A stretch of DNA of 64,000 nt from Mikania micrantha. Lineage: Eukaryota; Streptophyta; Magnoliopsida; Asterales; Asteraceae. Below the pieces are notes generated by a model. The model did not search any database and was not told where the DNA came from. It saw only the letters and a list, made by a program, of their open reading frames with translations. Each line of letters starts with the position of its first letter. Positions within the stretch are counted from its first letter, which is position 1. The position numbers and the translations under genes are program-made. The stretch covers positions 123,133,404 through 123,197,403 of the forward strand of contig CM018691.1 of assembly GCA_009363875.1 (NCBI GenBank). The letters run 5' to 3'. Below are positions 46,483 through 58,452 of this stretch, piece after piece.

Positions 46483-49256
46483 TGTGACACCCAACAATTT
46501 CAGATAAATTGCGACTCTTACATTCCTTACATTTCACATTCATACTTGTTGCACTTCATTTAATTATGTTTAATTAGATGAGTCAAACGCAAACAACTAC
46601 GAAACGATAGTTCGAAGAACTATCGAATCGTACATTACACATTGGTTGTGAAAACCAAGGGTGGCAAACACAAAACAATAATTCGTGAAATTATTGGATT
46701 GTTTATTACATGTTGATTATAATTAATCAAACATGCGATCAATTCGTTAAACACAATCGCAAACGAATAAAGATAGTCTAGGAATTTTTGAAACACACAC
46801 ACGAGTCTCACGAACGTTGGTGATCAAACAACTTATGTGCTATTATATGATTATGTGCTAAACGTTGGAAATCGAAAACGAGCGAAATCGGATCGACAAA
46901 ATCGAAAAACAAGAAAATGGACTCATCGCGGTACGCCAAGGCCCCTTGGCGAAGGGCTTGGCGATACGCGTAGCAAAAGCGGGGGCTCTGGATCCCGAAT
47001 TCCTCGGCGGTACGCGAAGGTCATTTTGATTGGATTCGGCGGTACGTGAAGCCCATGCAGATCAAAATTATCATAAAAACCAATCCCAACTCATTTGCTC
47101 GGTTCCTATCACACCTCACCGAACATTTTCTCTCAAAAACGACCCAAATCCTCTGTAATCGACATCTAAACTCCCTGGAGTCACTTTGGAAGTTATTCCT
47201 TTGTGCTGGAAGCCATTGGAGCTGAAGTAAGGTGTTAGGAACCATCAAGAAGCTTGGAGCAGCCATCAATCCACTAGATCTTCATCATCAGAAGCTGTTC
47301 AACTCGAATTCTAGCATCTATGGTAGTTTTATATGTTTATCTTTGGTTAGAAAATAAAAACATGCATGATGTAAAAATACACATGCAAGTATGTTTGAAC
47401 ACATGCAACTCCATGTGGCTATTGAGCACAAATTTGTTGGTGATTTAATGTGTTATTAGATTTAGATCTACTGATTTTAGTATAAGATTGATGGGATTCG
47501 AGTTTGGTTGAGTTATTAATCGATTTGATGATGGTTTAGGTACTTTGCCATAAAAGGAAACTTTTATGTTGCATTTCATAGATTTGTGATGATCTAGACA
47601 TGTTAGACATGTCTAGATGCTGTCAAATGCATATTGGAGTGTTTAGAAACACATTTGGGTATTTGATTTTGTCAAAAACATGGTTTTGCAAAAACTTACT
47701 AAATGAGGAAACCTTTGTAAATCAAAAGAGGGCTTTTGATGTTTTTGAGTGTTTTGATGAACTTTGATAATTGAAATATGGTTAGAAATGATTTCTAAGC
47801 ATATTGGAAACTTTGATTTGTGAAAACAAGTTTTTAAACGGATACTTACTATTTTAGGTAACTTTATTTGGGTTAAACGCCATAAACGGTGATTTATACG
47901 CAAACGGTATATTCTAAGTGTTTAAAAGTGTTTTTGTAAACATATTAAAGGTATTAACTTTATGAAATGGAATTTCATAACCACACTTTCTTAAAATAGA
48001 AACTTTCCAAATATGGAAACTTTTACCGAATAAGAAACGTTACTATTTCCGAAACATCACTTATGTGAAATCATCTCGATTAGAGTCATAGGAATGCATG
48101 TTGGTGTCTTCCTAGCATTAAGACACAAAATCAAACTAAACGAAACCAATGTGTCACCAACGATTCGTAGAGTCAACACAAGTCAACACACAAACACTCG
48201 GTTGAGCACACCGACACTTGGAGTTATATGGGATACAACACACCACAAAACACATTCTCACACCTATATGGTTATGGGTGCATACTAGCAGGTGCTAGCT
48301 TTCGCAAGACGTGAACACACACATGCCGGAACTGCTAATCAGGTGAGTTCACGGCCCCTTTTTCTATTTTCTACTTTTGGGGGAGAAAACATTGCGTACA
48401 AACTGCTTTTGAACAACAACATACTTTTCGGTTACATTTGTACATGCTAATATCGTATATGCATATGTGTGGCACTCATCCACAAAACTGATAAGTCCTC
48501 ATTAAACACAACTCGAACCGTTAATAGCGCGTGACGCTTAGCGTGGTAATTCTGAATAGTACTATTTGGGCCTGACAAGCCCCACTGTTGCGCGCCGTAT
48601 GGCCACCTCGACTGGAGGTCGGAATAGTGCATAATTGACCAAACAACATTGCCATATCTTGTTGGATGGATATGGTGGGAGGCAGCATGTTAGCTTCGGT
48701 TGCAAACCCGCATATGGTATAACTCATATTGACTAACTATCAATGGATATTGCATAGTAATGAAATGTAAACCTGCACAACATTTACTTTAAACATTTGA
48801 TGTTTGTTGCTGACATAAAACCTGTGCTCTCACCAACCTTTGTGTTGACCTTTTACTTGCATGTTTTCTCAGGTAATTAAGGCATGTGCACGAGGAATCT
48901 AGGATGCTAGGATGGAGTCCATGCATCTACTATAGTGTCTTAGTCTATTAAACATTTGTTATCATTTGGTTATATTACTTTATGTATTGTTAGACAACTT
49001 AAACCACTTCCGCAACTAGTACTCTGTAATGTTTTGAAAACTGTTTTAACAACGCTTCCGCACTTTATGAATTGAATCTGTTTTGATCTTATTAAACTTC
49101 TACAACTCTGATTTTACTAAACTGTTTTATCCAAGCTATTGGATGTATGTATGAAACCAGACATATAGGTCTCGCTATACTGTTTGACCGAAGACTGCGA
49201 TCCTGACTGTCCGTCACTCGCGCCCCGGAAGGGACGGGATTTCTCGGGGTGCGACA
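46483..49256 (+). repeat. 5' LTR of the gypsy element, 2,774 bp
   Basis: TGTGACACCC...GGGGTGCGACA. It carries GCGGTACGC-type motifs at about 46926, 46964, 47004 and 47037, and a CAG|GTGAGT donor at 48343. Compared with the 3' LTR it lacks a 24-bp stretch near 46862. The frames inside are incidental. Confidence 0.95.
48343..48872 (+). other. Possible LTR-borne intron, 530 bp
   Basis: Donor CAG|GTGAGTTCA at 48343 and acceptor ATGTTTTCTCAG ending at 48872. Position and flanks match the pair in the solo LTR (10574-11728). The 3' LTR has lost the donor through a deletion of about 30 bp near 55723 but retains the acceptor near 56238. Confidence 0.4.
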
Positions 49257-49259
49257 GAT

Positions 49260-49271
49260 TGGTATCAGAGC
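49260..49271 (+). other. Primer-binding site, initiator Met-tRNA type
   Basis: TGGTATCAGAGC begins three bases after the 5' LTR. Confidence 0.95.
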
Positions 49272-49405
49272 CTCCGGTTATCGCGAATTAGGTTGCATTT
49301 AGTGAACTTAGACTATAACCATTAGTCTCCACACAACACATAGTGCTTAGTATTGTGATACTTGCATACATGATCGTACATACACTTATTACACACATTA
49401 TAGTT

Positions 49406-50955
49406 ATGACACCACCATCGTCACCGCATGTGATTGCACATGACGAGGAGGAGCCGATAGCTCCAGTACTACCAGCATCACCACTACCGGTGACCGTAGA
49501 GTCACCTGACCGGTATCCCCGACCCTCTGAGGGGAGCGAAACGGACGATTCTGAGAAGGATTCTGATGATAACCCTGATGAGGATCCACTAATAGGAATT
49601 TTGTCTATGCATAACATTACATGGTTCTTTTCAGTACCTATCGCACACACTACATTAGTCATTAGATGAACACTAACACTTATTCTCGCTATGAAGATCA
49701 TGGCCGGAAGACGCGGAGAACGCAGAAATGCGGGAGGACGTGGAAACATCAGTCTGACACCAGCTAAATTGAACACACTCATCAGTGAGCGAGTTGAAGA
49801 GGCACTTGCTGCACGAGAAGCTACTCGCAATCAAAACCCACTGAACCAAGGTGATGAGTCTTATTTTACATTCACCTTGCACCACAATCACTCATTTCCA
49901 TTTCAACGCGTTTACCCGATATTGAACCAAATATTATTCTTTGTGTATCTCAGGAGCAAATCCTAACCCACCTCTCTGCACATTCAAGATGTTCTGGATT
50001 GCAAACCTCACTCTTTCAACGGTACGGAAGGTGTCGTCGGACTGTTGCACTGGATAGAAAAGGCGGAATCGGCCTTTGCAATGAGCAATTGCAGGAACGA
50101 AGATAGAGTCAAGTTTGCTGCTGGAACTCTTGAGGGAGCTGCCCTCATGTGGTGGAATGCAAATGTCCAAAACCTCGGGCTCGTTGCAGCCAATGCCCTA
50201 CCATGGGAGGATTTCAAGAGGATGTTAAACCGCGAATACTGTCCTCGCGGTGAAGTGCGAAAACTAGAGACTGAATTTTGGAACCACAAGATGATTGGTT
50301 CCGAGGTTGAGGCATACACTGCCCGATCATATGAGCTGGCACACCTGTGCCTGGAGATGGTAACACCGGCCTACAAACACATTGAGAAGTATATTGGGGG
50401 AGTGTAACCTCAAATTCAGGTATGGTACTTTCTGCTGACCCCATCACCATGCAACAAGCTGTGCGATTAGCACAGAAACTCACTGACTCGGCTGTTGCAC
50501 AAGGACTCTTACCACCCCTTGGTGCAGTGGCCAAACCTGCTGACAACAAACGCAAATGGGATAACACCCTGAGCAAACCATCCACTCTTCAACCACCACC
50601 ACAACTGCGTAAGTTTGTGTCAACCCAAGTATACACCCCACCCATCCCAGCCACCCAGAACCAAGGAGGCTATGCCGGAAAACACCCCAAATGCCACAAG
50701 TGCAATTTTCATCACACACCGGGACAATGTGGTATCTTTCAATACCAACGCTATGGAAAAATGAGACACGCAGCTAAAGACTGCAGGGGTGAACTGCTAA
50801 CAAAAACCCCACAACCACAGCAGCAACACGAAGCACCAAAGGGGTGCTATGAATGTGGGAAACCAGGGCACTTCAAGAAGGATTGCCCGCACTTGAAAAA
50901 CAACAACAACAACCAACAGAACAACATCAATGGGAACAATGGCATGAGAGGATGA
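49406..50955 (+). pseudogene. Gypsy gag, broken
   Basis: Opens at ATG 49406 with an acidic Pro/Ser-rich start (MTPPSSPHVIAHDEEEP). A capsid-type retrotransposon gag domain lies at 50045-50400 (WIEKAESAFAMSNC, LEGAALMWWNANV, EDFKRMLNREYCPRGE), then a Gln/Pro-rich linker. CysHis boxes end the ORF; the last is canonical (CYECGKPGHFKKDC, about 50846-50887). The first three parts share one frame with stops near 49667 and after 49964; a frame change follows the gag domain near 50405. It is not translatable as one product. Confidence 0.85.
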
Positions 50956-50961
50956 GCCTTC

Positions 50962-51475
50962 GTGATTGGGGCAAAGGAGGCCAGAAAGGACCCCAACCTC
51001 ACAACAGGTACGTATCTCCTAAACAATCATTATGCTTCTGTATTGTTTGATACTGGAGCTGAGAAAAGCTTTATATCTATGGATTTTAGTGTGATACTTG
51101 CCATAACCCCAACACTCTTAGAGGTCGAGTACACAGTTGAGTTAGCTAATGGTAAATTGATTGTGACTAAGCACATTCTGAAAGAATGAACTTTAGAGCT
51201 AGCAGGCCATAAATTTAAGATTGACCTCATGCCGGTTATACTAGGCAGTATTGATGTCGTAGTGGGCATGGATTGGTTGTCTGAAAACCAAGCTGAAATC
51301 ATTTGCCACGACAAGGTTGTGCGCATACCTCTCCCTCGTGGAGAAACCCTAGACATCAAAGGCGAGTGGAGGGACACTCCTCTAAGCATCATCTCATGCA
51401 TGAAAGCTCACAAATTCCTGCTAAAGGGATACACAGCCATACTGGCGCTTATCACCGACACGACCGAGTAGGAAA
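50962..51475 (+). pseudogene. Gypsy protease, broken
   Basis: Aspartic protease motif LFDTGAEKSFIS near 51046-51081, followed by the ILGSIDVVVGMDWL region (51235-51279) typical of gypsy proteases. One frame with a TGA at 51187 and a TAG at 51469. It would cleave the Gag-Pol polyprotein in an intact element. Confidence 0.85.
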
Positions 51476-51479
51476 AGAA

Positions 51480-52180
51480 AATAGAAGACATCCCAGTCGT
51501 ATGCGACTATCCTGACGTTTTTCCTGAGGATCTACCAGGACTTCCACCGCCTCGACAAGTGGAGTTCTGCATAGATCTCGCGCCGGGAGCAGCGCCTATT
51601 GCATGAGCACCATATCAACTTGCACCTTCAGAGATGCAAGAACTGTGCAATCAACTCTAGGAGCTGTTGGACAAGGGTTTCATTAGAGCAAGCTTCTCAC
51701 CCTGGGGAGCTCCGGTCTTGTTCGTAAAGAAGAAGGATGTCACGTTTCGTATGTGCATCGACTACCGTGAACTAAACAAAGTGACAATCAAGAACCGTTA
51801 CCCCTTACCTTGCATCGACGATCTGTTCGACCAGCTACAAGGATCAAGTTACTACTCTAAGATCGATCTACGATCTGGGTATCATCAGTTAAGGATTCAG
51901 GAAGAAGATATCCCCAAGACTGCTTTTCGCACTCGATATGGCCATTATGAGTTTTTTGGTTATGCCATTCGGGCTGACTAATGCACCCGCAATATTTATG
52001 GACCTCATGAACAGAGTGTGCAAAACCTACCTCGACAAGTTTATCATTGTCTTTATAGACGATATTCTAATTTACTCGAAAACTCAGGAAGAACACAGAG
52101 AGCATCTTCAATTAGCTCTTGAACTCTTGCGGCAGGAGAAGTTGTATGCTAAACTCTCAAAGTGCGACTTCTGGATTTGA
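51480..52180 (+). pseudogene. Gypsy reverse transcriptase, broken
   Basis: Motifs in order: YPDVFPEDLPGLPP, FIRASFSPWGAPVLFVKKKD, MCIDYRELNKVTIKNRYPLP, KIDLRSGYHQLRI, MPFGLTNAPAIFMDLMN, and the catalytic FIDDILIYS near 52051-52077. Stops lie near 51603 and 51658, with a frame change near 51945-51980. The full palm and fingers region is still recognisable. Confidence 0.9.
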
Positions 52181-52192
52181 GAAGTCCAATTC

Positions 52193-52860
52193 TTGGGACA
52201 TGTTGTTAATGAACAAGGGATTCATGTGGATAAATCCAAGATAGAGGCGATCAAGAACTGGGAAGCACCAAAGACCCCAACTGAGGTGCGACAATTCCTA
52301 GGCTTGGCAGGCTATTATCGACAATTTATTGAAGGATTTTCAAAGATAGCCCAACCACTCACAGCTTTAACCCATAAGGACAAGAAATATCTCTGGACTG
52401 ACAAACAAGAAGCTGCATTCCAACTTCTCAAGCAGAAGCTCTGTAGTGCACCTATCTTATCTCTTCCTGATGGAACGGATGACTTCGTAGTATACTGCGA
52501 TGTCTCAATACAAGGACCCGGCTGTGTGCTGATGCAGCGAGAGAAGGTGATCGTATATGCTTCCCGACAATTGAAAGTCCACAAGAAAAATTACACCACC
52601 CATGACTTGGAACTTGGAGCCGTAGTATTTGCACTCAAGATCTGGAGACACTACATGTATGGTACAAAGTGTACGATATACACTGATCACAAGAGTCTCC
52701 AACACATCTTCGAGCAGAAGGAACTTAACATGCGACAACGTCGCTGGCTCGAGCTCCTAAACGACTATGAGTGTGCTATCAAGTATCACCCAGGGAAGGC
52801 CAATGTAGTGGCCGATGCCTTAAGCCAGAAAAACACCTCGAAACCCAATAGGTACGAGCT
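52193..52860 (+). pseudogene. Gypsy RNase H (with RT connection domain)
   Basis: Starts with FLGHVVNEQGI-type sequence and RQFLGLAGYYRQFIEGF, then YCDVSIQGPGCVLMQ, YASRQLK, YTTHDLELGAVVFALK, TDHKSLQHIF and the NVVADALS end motif. It is one open frame of more than 600 bp, the best-preserved part of this element. A frame change follows near 52860. Compared with the 1205-1530 fragment, the two are close relatives. Confidence 0.9.
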
Positions 52861-52911
52861 TTACAACTCACCATCGAACCCAATCTCCCTGAGCAGATAC
52901 GTATTGCCCAA

Positions 52912-53745
52912 GTGGAGGCATTTGAAGCAGAAAACCTAGAGGCTGAATCACTGAGGGGAATGGAGAAAAAACTTGAGGTAAAAGCTAATGGCTTGCATTA
53001 TTTCATGGAACGTGTCTGGGTTCCACATCACGGAAACTTACGGGACCTTGTGATGGACGAAGCACACAAATCACGGTATTCCATTCACCCTGGATCTGAT
53101 AAGATGTATCATGATCTGATGGTACTCTACTGGTGGCCACATATGAAAGCCGACATCGCCACCTACGTGAGCAAATGGTTGACTTTTGCCAAAGTCAAGG
53201 TCGAGTACCAGAAACCCTCGGGATTACTCACACAACCTGAGATCCCCATGTGGAAGTGAGAACAAACGGCGGAATCCTTTGGAATTTCTGGTAGGAGATA
53301 GAGTCCTTCTGAAAGTATCGCCATGGAAAGGCGTTATACATTTTGGGAAAAGAGGCAAACTAAACCCATGGTATATTTGACCCTTCGAGATCATGAAAAT
53401 GATTGGTCCAGTGGAATACCATCTCAACCTACCAGCTGAACTTTTTGGAGTTCAAAATGTATTTCATATCTCGAACTTGAAAAAGTGTCTATCTGATGAG
53501 ACACTGGTAATTCCACTAGAAGAGATCCAGGTGGATGAATAGCTATGGTTCATAGAGAAACTGGTCGAAATTATGGACCGTGAGGTCAAACAACTCAAGC
53601 AAAGTCAGATTCCAATTGTCAGAGTCCAATAGAACTCGAAATGCGGACCTGAATTCACATGGGAACGTGAAGATCAGATGATGCGCAAATATCCACACCT
53701 CTTCAAACAGACAACGTCGAACGCCGACAACAATGAATAAATTTC
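52912..53745 (+). pseudogene. Gypsy integrase lacking its catalytic core
   Basis: The N-terminal zinc-binding region (DEAHKSRYSIHPGSDKMY) runs to WLTFAKVKVEYQKPSGLL and a stop at 53257-53259. After a junction near 53270 the sequence goes straight to the post-core region (NPLEFLVGDRVLLKVSPWKG, FGKRGKLNP) and the GPVEYHLNLP-type chromodomain-adjacent tail. The roughly 700 bp that would hold the DD-E core are absent. Further stops follow in the tail. The element therefore cannot integrate on its own. Confidence 0.8.
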
Positions 53746-53862
53746 GAGACGAAATTCCTTTCAACAAGGGGATGATGTGAAAACCAGAAAATTTTGTTCT
53801 CAAACACTACCAACAACAACCAAATTTCGGGACGAAATTACATTCAACAAGGGGATGATGTG
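53740..53862 (+). repeat. Duplicated polypurine-tract segment
   Basis: Two ~41-bp copies (53740-53780 and 53822-53862) share AAATTTCG.GACGAAATT and CAACAAGGGGATGATGTGA. Only the second is followed by the LTR (TGTGACACCC); the first continues TGTGAAAACC, a decoy LTR-like start. Confidence 0.9.
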
Positions 53863-56622
53863 ACACCCGACAATTTAAGGTAAATTGTGACTCTTACATT
53901 CTTTACATTTCACATTCATACTTGTTGCACTTCATTTAATTATGTTTAATTAGATAAGTCAAACGCAAACAACTACGAAACGATAGTTCGAAGAACTATC
54001 GAATCGTACATTACACATTGGTTGTGAAAACCAAGGGTGGCAAACACAAAACAATAATTCATGAAATTATTGGATTGTTTATTACATGTTGATTATGATT
54101 AATCAAACATGCAATCAGTTCCTAAAACACAATCGCAAACGAATAAAGATAGTCGAGGAATTTTCGAAACACACACGAGTCTCACGAACGTTGGTGATCA
54201 AACAACTTATGTGCTATTATATGATTATGTGCTAAGCATGCATTAGATGTTTAGGATAAACGTTGGAAATCGAACACGAGCGAAATCGGATCGGCAAAAT
54301 CGAAAAACAAGAAAATGGACTCATCGCGGTTCGCGAAGGCCCCTTGGCTAAGGGCTTGGCGATACGTGAAGCAAAAGCGGGGGCTCTGGATCCCGAATTC
54401 CTCGGCGGTACGCAAAGGCCATTTTGATCAGCCTCGGCGGTACGCGAAACCCATTCAGATCAAAATTATCATAGAAACCAATCCCAACTCATTTGCTCGG
54501 TTCCTATCACAACTCACCGAACATTTTCTCTCAAAAACGACCCAAATCCTCTGTAATCGACATCTAAACTCCCTGGAGTCACTTTGGAAGTAATTCCTTT
54601 GTGTTGGAAGCCATTGGAGCTGAAGTAAGGTGTTGGGAACCATCAATAAGCTTGGAGCAGCCATCAATCCACTAGATCTTCATCATTAGAAGCTGTTCAA
54701 CTCGAATCCTAGCATCTAAGGTAGTTTTATATGTTTATATATGGTTAGATCGTACATGCATGATGTAAAAACACACATGCAAGTGTGTTTGAACACATGC
54801 AACTCCATGTGGCTATTGAGCATGAATTTGTTGGTGATTTGATGTGTTATTAGATTTAGATCTACTGATTTTAGTATAAGATTGATGGGACTTGAGTTTG
54901 GTTGAGTTATTGATCGATTTGATGATGGTTTAGGTACACTTGCCATAAAAGTAAACTTTTATGTTGCATGTCAAAGATTTGTGATGATCTACACATGTTA
55001 GACATGTCTAGATGTTGTCAAATGCATATTGGAGTGTTTAGAAACACATTTGGGCATTTGATTTTGTCAAAAACATGGTTTTGCAAAAACTTACTAAATG
55101 AGGAAACCTTTGCAAATAAAAAGCGGGATTTTGATGTTTTTGAGTGTTTTGATGAACTTTGATGATTGAAATTTGTTTAGAAATGATTTCTAAGCATACT
55201 GGAAACTTTGATTTGTGAAAACAAGTTTTTAAACGGATACTTACTATTTTAGGTAACTTTATTTGGGTTAAATGCCATAAACGGTGATTTATACGCAAAC
55301 GGTATATTCTAAGTGTTTAAAAGTGTTTCTGTAAACATATTAAAGGTATTAACTTTATGAAATGGAATTTCATAACCACACTTTCTTAAAATAGAAACTT
55401 TCCAAATATGGAAACTTTTACCGAATCAGAAACGTTACTATTTCCGAAACATGACTTATGTGAAATCATCACGATTAGAGTCATAGGAATGCATGTTGGT
55501 GTCTTACTAGCATTAAGACACAAAATCAAACTAAACGAAACCAACGTGTCACCAACGATTCGTAGAGTCAACACAAGTCAACACACAAACACTCGGTTGA
55601 GCACACCGACACTTGGAGTTGTATGGGATACAACACACCTCAAAACTCATATTCACACCTATATGGTTATAGGTGCAACTAGCAGGTGCTAGCTTTCGCA
55701 AGACGCGAACACGCACATACCGGATTTTTCTATTTTCTACCTTTGGGTGAGAAAACATTGCGTACAAACTGTTTTTGAACAACAACATACTTTTCGGTTA
55801 CATTTGTACATGCTAATATCGTATATGCATATGTGTGGCACTCATCCACAAAACTGATAAGTCCTCATTAAACACAACTCGAACCGTTAATAGCTCGTGG
55901 CGCTTAGAGTGGTAATTCTGAATAGTACTATTTGGGCCTGACAAGCTCCACTGCTGCGTGCCGTATGGCCACCTCGACTGGAGGTCGGAACAGTGCATAA
56001 TTGACCAAACAACATTGCCATATCTTGTTGGATGGATATGGTGGGAGGCAGCATGTTAGCTTCGGTTGCGAACCCGCATATGATATAACTCATATTGACT
56101 AGCTATCAATGGATATTGCATAGTAATGAAATGTAAACCTGCATAACATTTACTTTAAACATTTGATGTTTATTGCTGACATAAAACCTGTGCTCTCACG
56201 AACCTTTGTGTTGACCTTTTACTCGCATGTTTTCTCAGGTAACTAAGGCACGTGCACGAGGAATCTTGGATGCTAGGATGGAGTCCATGCATCTACTATA
56301 GTGTCTTAGTCTATTAAACATTTGTTATTATTTGGTTATATTACTTTATGTATTGTTAAACAACTTAAACCGCTTCCGCAACTAGTACTCTGTAATCTTT
56401 TGAAAACTGTTTTAACAACGCTTCCGCACTTTATGAATTGAATCGGTTTTGATCTTATTAAACTTCTACAACTCTGATTTTACTAAACTGTTTTATCCAA
56501 GCTATTGGATGTATGTATGAAACCAGATATGTTGGTCTCGCTATACTGTGTGACCGGAGACTGCGATCCTGACTGTCCGTCGCTCACACCCTGGAAGGGA
56601 CGAGATTTCTCGGGGTGCGACA
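53859..56622 (+). repeat. 3' LTR of the gypsy element, 2,764 bp
   Basis: TGTGACACCC...GGGGTGCGACA. It shares the GCGGTACGC-type motif array (54322-54446). It differs from the 5' LTR by scattered substitutions, a 24-bp extra stretch near 54236, and loss of about 30 bp with the splice donor near 55723. Confidence 0.95.
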
Positions 56623-56627
56623 TCATG
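56623..56627. repeat. Gypsy target duplication TCATG (right)
   Basis: Pairs with 46478-46482. Confidence 0.92.
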
Positions 56628-58437
56628 CACAACAAACGGTCCTTTCCATTTGGATTTCAATTTACCAAGGAATAACCTGAGCCTCGAATCATAAACTAGC
56701 ACCTGATCATCCTTTTTGAACTCCTTCTTTCCTCTCAACTTACGATCATGTAACTGAAGGTACGCTCTTTATAACTCCATGATCGTGCGTACGCCTTAGA
56801 ACGCAACTCCTCAACGCCCAAAACGCCTTATGCTCTAACTCCACTGGCAGATGAGACGCTTTACCATAAACCATCCAAAAAGGCATGGTCCCAATCAGAT
56901 TCTTAAAAGCTGTCCTAAACGCCCACAACACCTCATCTAGCTTATCTGCCAATCCTTTCGGTTTCTCCCGATCGTCTTCTCAAGAATCCTCTTCACACCC
57001 TTATATGCATTCTCAACCTGGCCACTAGTCTGTGGATGATAAGCTGTCGACACTCGATGGGTCACCTCGTATCATGCCAACACCTTCTCCAACTGTGCAT
57101 TACAGAAATGTGTGCCTATATCACTTATCAATGCCTTAGGGGTTCCAAACCTACAAAACAACCTCTTCAAAAATCCCAAACCACTCGTGGATCATTTGTG
57201 GATAAATCTTGAGCCTCTACCCACTTTGAAACCTAATCAATAGCCACGAGGATGTACCGATTCCCTCGGGATGAAGGAAACGGTCCCATGAAGTCAATAC
57301 CCCAAATATCAAAGACCTTAACCCCTTGGATAGGGTTCTAGGGCATCTCATTCTTTCGTGAGTATTTCCAGTCCTCTGACACACATCACAACTCCTCACA
57401 AACTCATGTGCATCCTTAAACACCGTCAGCCAATAAAATCCACAATCAAACACCTTCTTCGCTGTGTATGATGGCCCTTGGTGTCCTCTAGTCAAGCCCT
57501 CATGACAATGTCTTAGGATGTCTAATCCTTCCTCTCGACTCACACATCTCCTCAAAATTCCGTCTGCTCGCTCGCAAAACAAATATGGAGCATCCCATAT
57601 GTAATGGTTAGCTTCAGTAAAGAACGTCTTTCGCTGCTGTGAAGTTAGACCCTTCAGCATGTAACCTTCAGACAAGTAATTCGCAATGTCTGAGAACCAT
57701 GGTAATCCCTGCTCACCTGCATTCACCAAACCCACTATCTCTGTATTTAGGGACATCAAAGTCTCATGTGGGAATGTATCTCCAATCATCTCCTCATTCA
57801 TCTTCTCTCTAGCAGGATCCTCAAGCCGCCACAAATGGTCGGCTGCAAAATTCTCAGCTCCTTTCTTACCCTTAATCTCTATGTCAAACTCAGAAAGGAG
57901 AAGAATCCACCAAATCAAACGAGGTTTGGCATCCTTCTTCGTGAACAAGTATCGGAAGGCCACATGATCGGTGTAACCAATGGTCTTGGAAAGAACAAGA
58001 TAAGACCTAAATTTATCGAACGCATACACGACCGCTAACAACTCCTTCTCCGTAGTCGTGTAATTCTCTTGAGCATCATCTAAGGTCTTACTTGCGTAGT
58101 AAATCGGATGAAAGTGCTTATCTTTCCGCTGACCAAGCACATCCCCTACTGCAAAATCACTAGCATCACACGTCAACTCGAAAGGAAGGCTCCAATCGGG
58201 GGCTATCAGAATAAGAGAACTCACCAACCTCTCCTTTAGAAACTCAAATGCTCTCATGCACTTTTCACTAAACTCAAACACCACATCTTTCTCTATAAGT
58301 CGGGTCATCGGTCGGGTAATCTTAGTAAAGTCCTTAATGAAACGCCTATAGAACCCCGCATGGCCAAGAAAACTACGAACCGCTCTCACATTCGTCGGTG
58401 GTGGGAGTTTACTAATCGTCTTGATCTTAGCTCTATC
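56628..58437 (-). pseudogene. Athila RNase H and integrase, broken
   Basis: Read on the minus strand: RSFLGHAGFYRRFIKDFTKI, LTCDASDFAVGDVLGQ, YASKTLDDAQENYTTTEKELLAVVYA, TDHVAFRYL (RNase H), then the integrase HHCC region (LRHCHEGLTRGHQG, CDVCQRTGN) and core segments including WGIDFMGPF-type and GTHFC-type blocks seen through frame breaks near 57150-57300. At the left it reaches KWKGPFVVHDV and stops at the gypsy insertion. A 390-codon stretch (57217-58389) is still open. It continues at 46477-46342. Confidence 0.85.
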
Positions 58438-58452
58438 TACCTCAATGCCATC

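Larger units (their letters stand above)
46483..56622 (+). mobile_element. Ty3/gypsy (chromovirus-like) retrotransposon, 10.1 kb
   Basis: Structure is complete: LTRs of 2,774 and 2,764 bp, initiator-tRNA primer site, gag, protease, RT, RNase H, partial integrase, doubled polypurine tract, and TCATG duplications. Pol sequence is of the plant chromovirus type with long LTRs (Tekay/Del-like; clade tentative). The integrase catalytic core is missing, and all frames have stops, so it is defective. It is inserted on the plus strand into the Athila integrase. Confidence 0.92.

Noticed and set aside
46483..56622. Integrated pararetrovirus (caulimovirid)
   Set aside because: Paired LTRs, initiator-tRNA primer site, integrase remnants and 5-bp target duplications identify a gypsy retrotransposon; no movement protein or coat motif is present.
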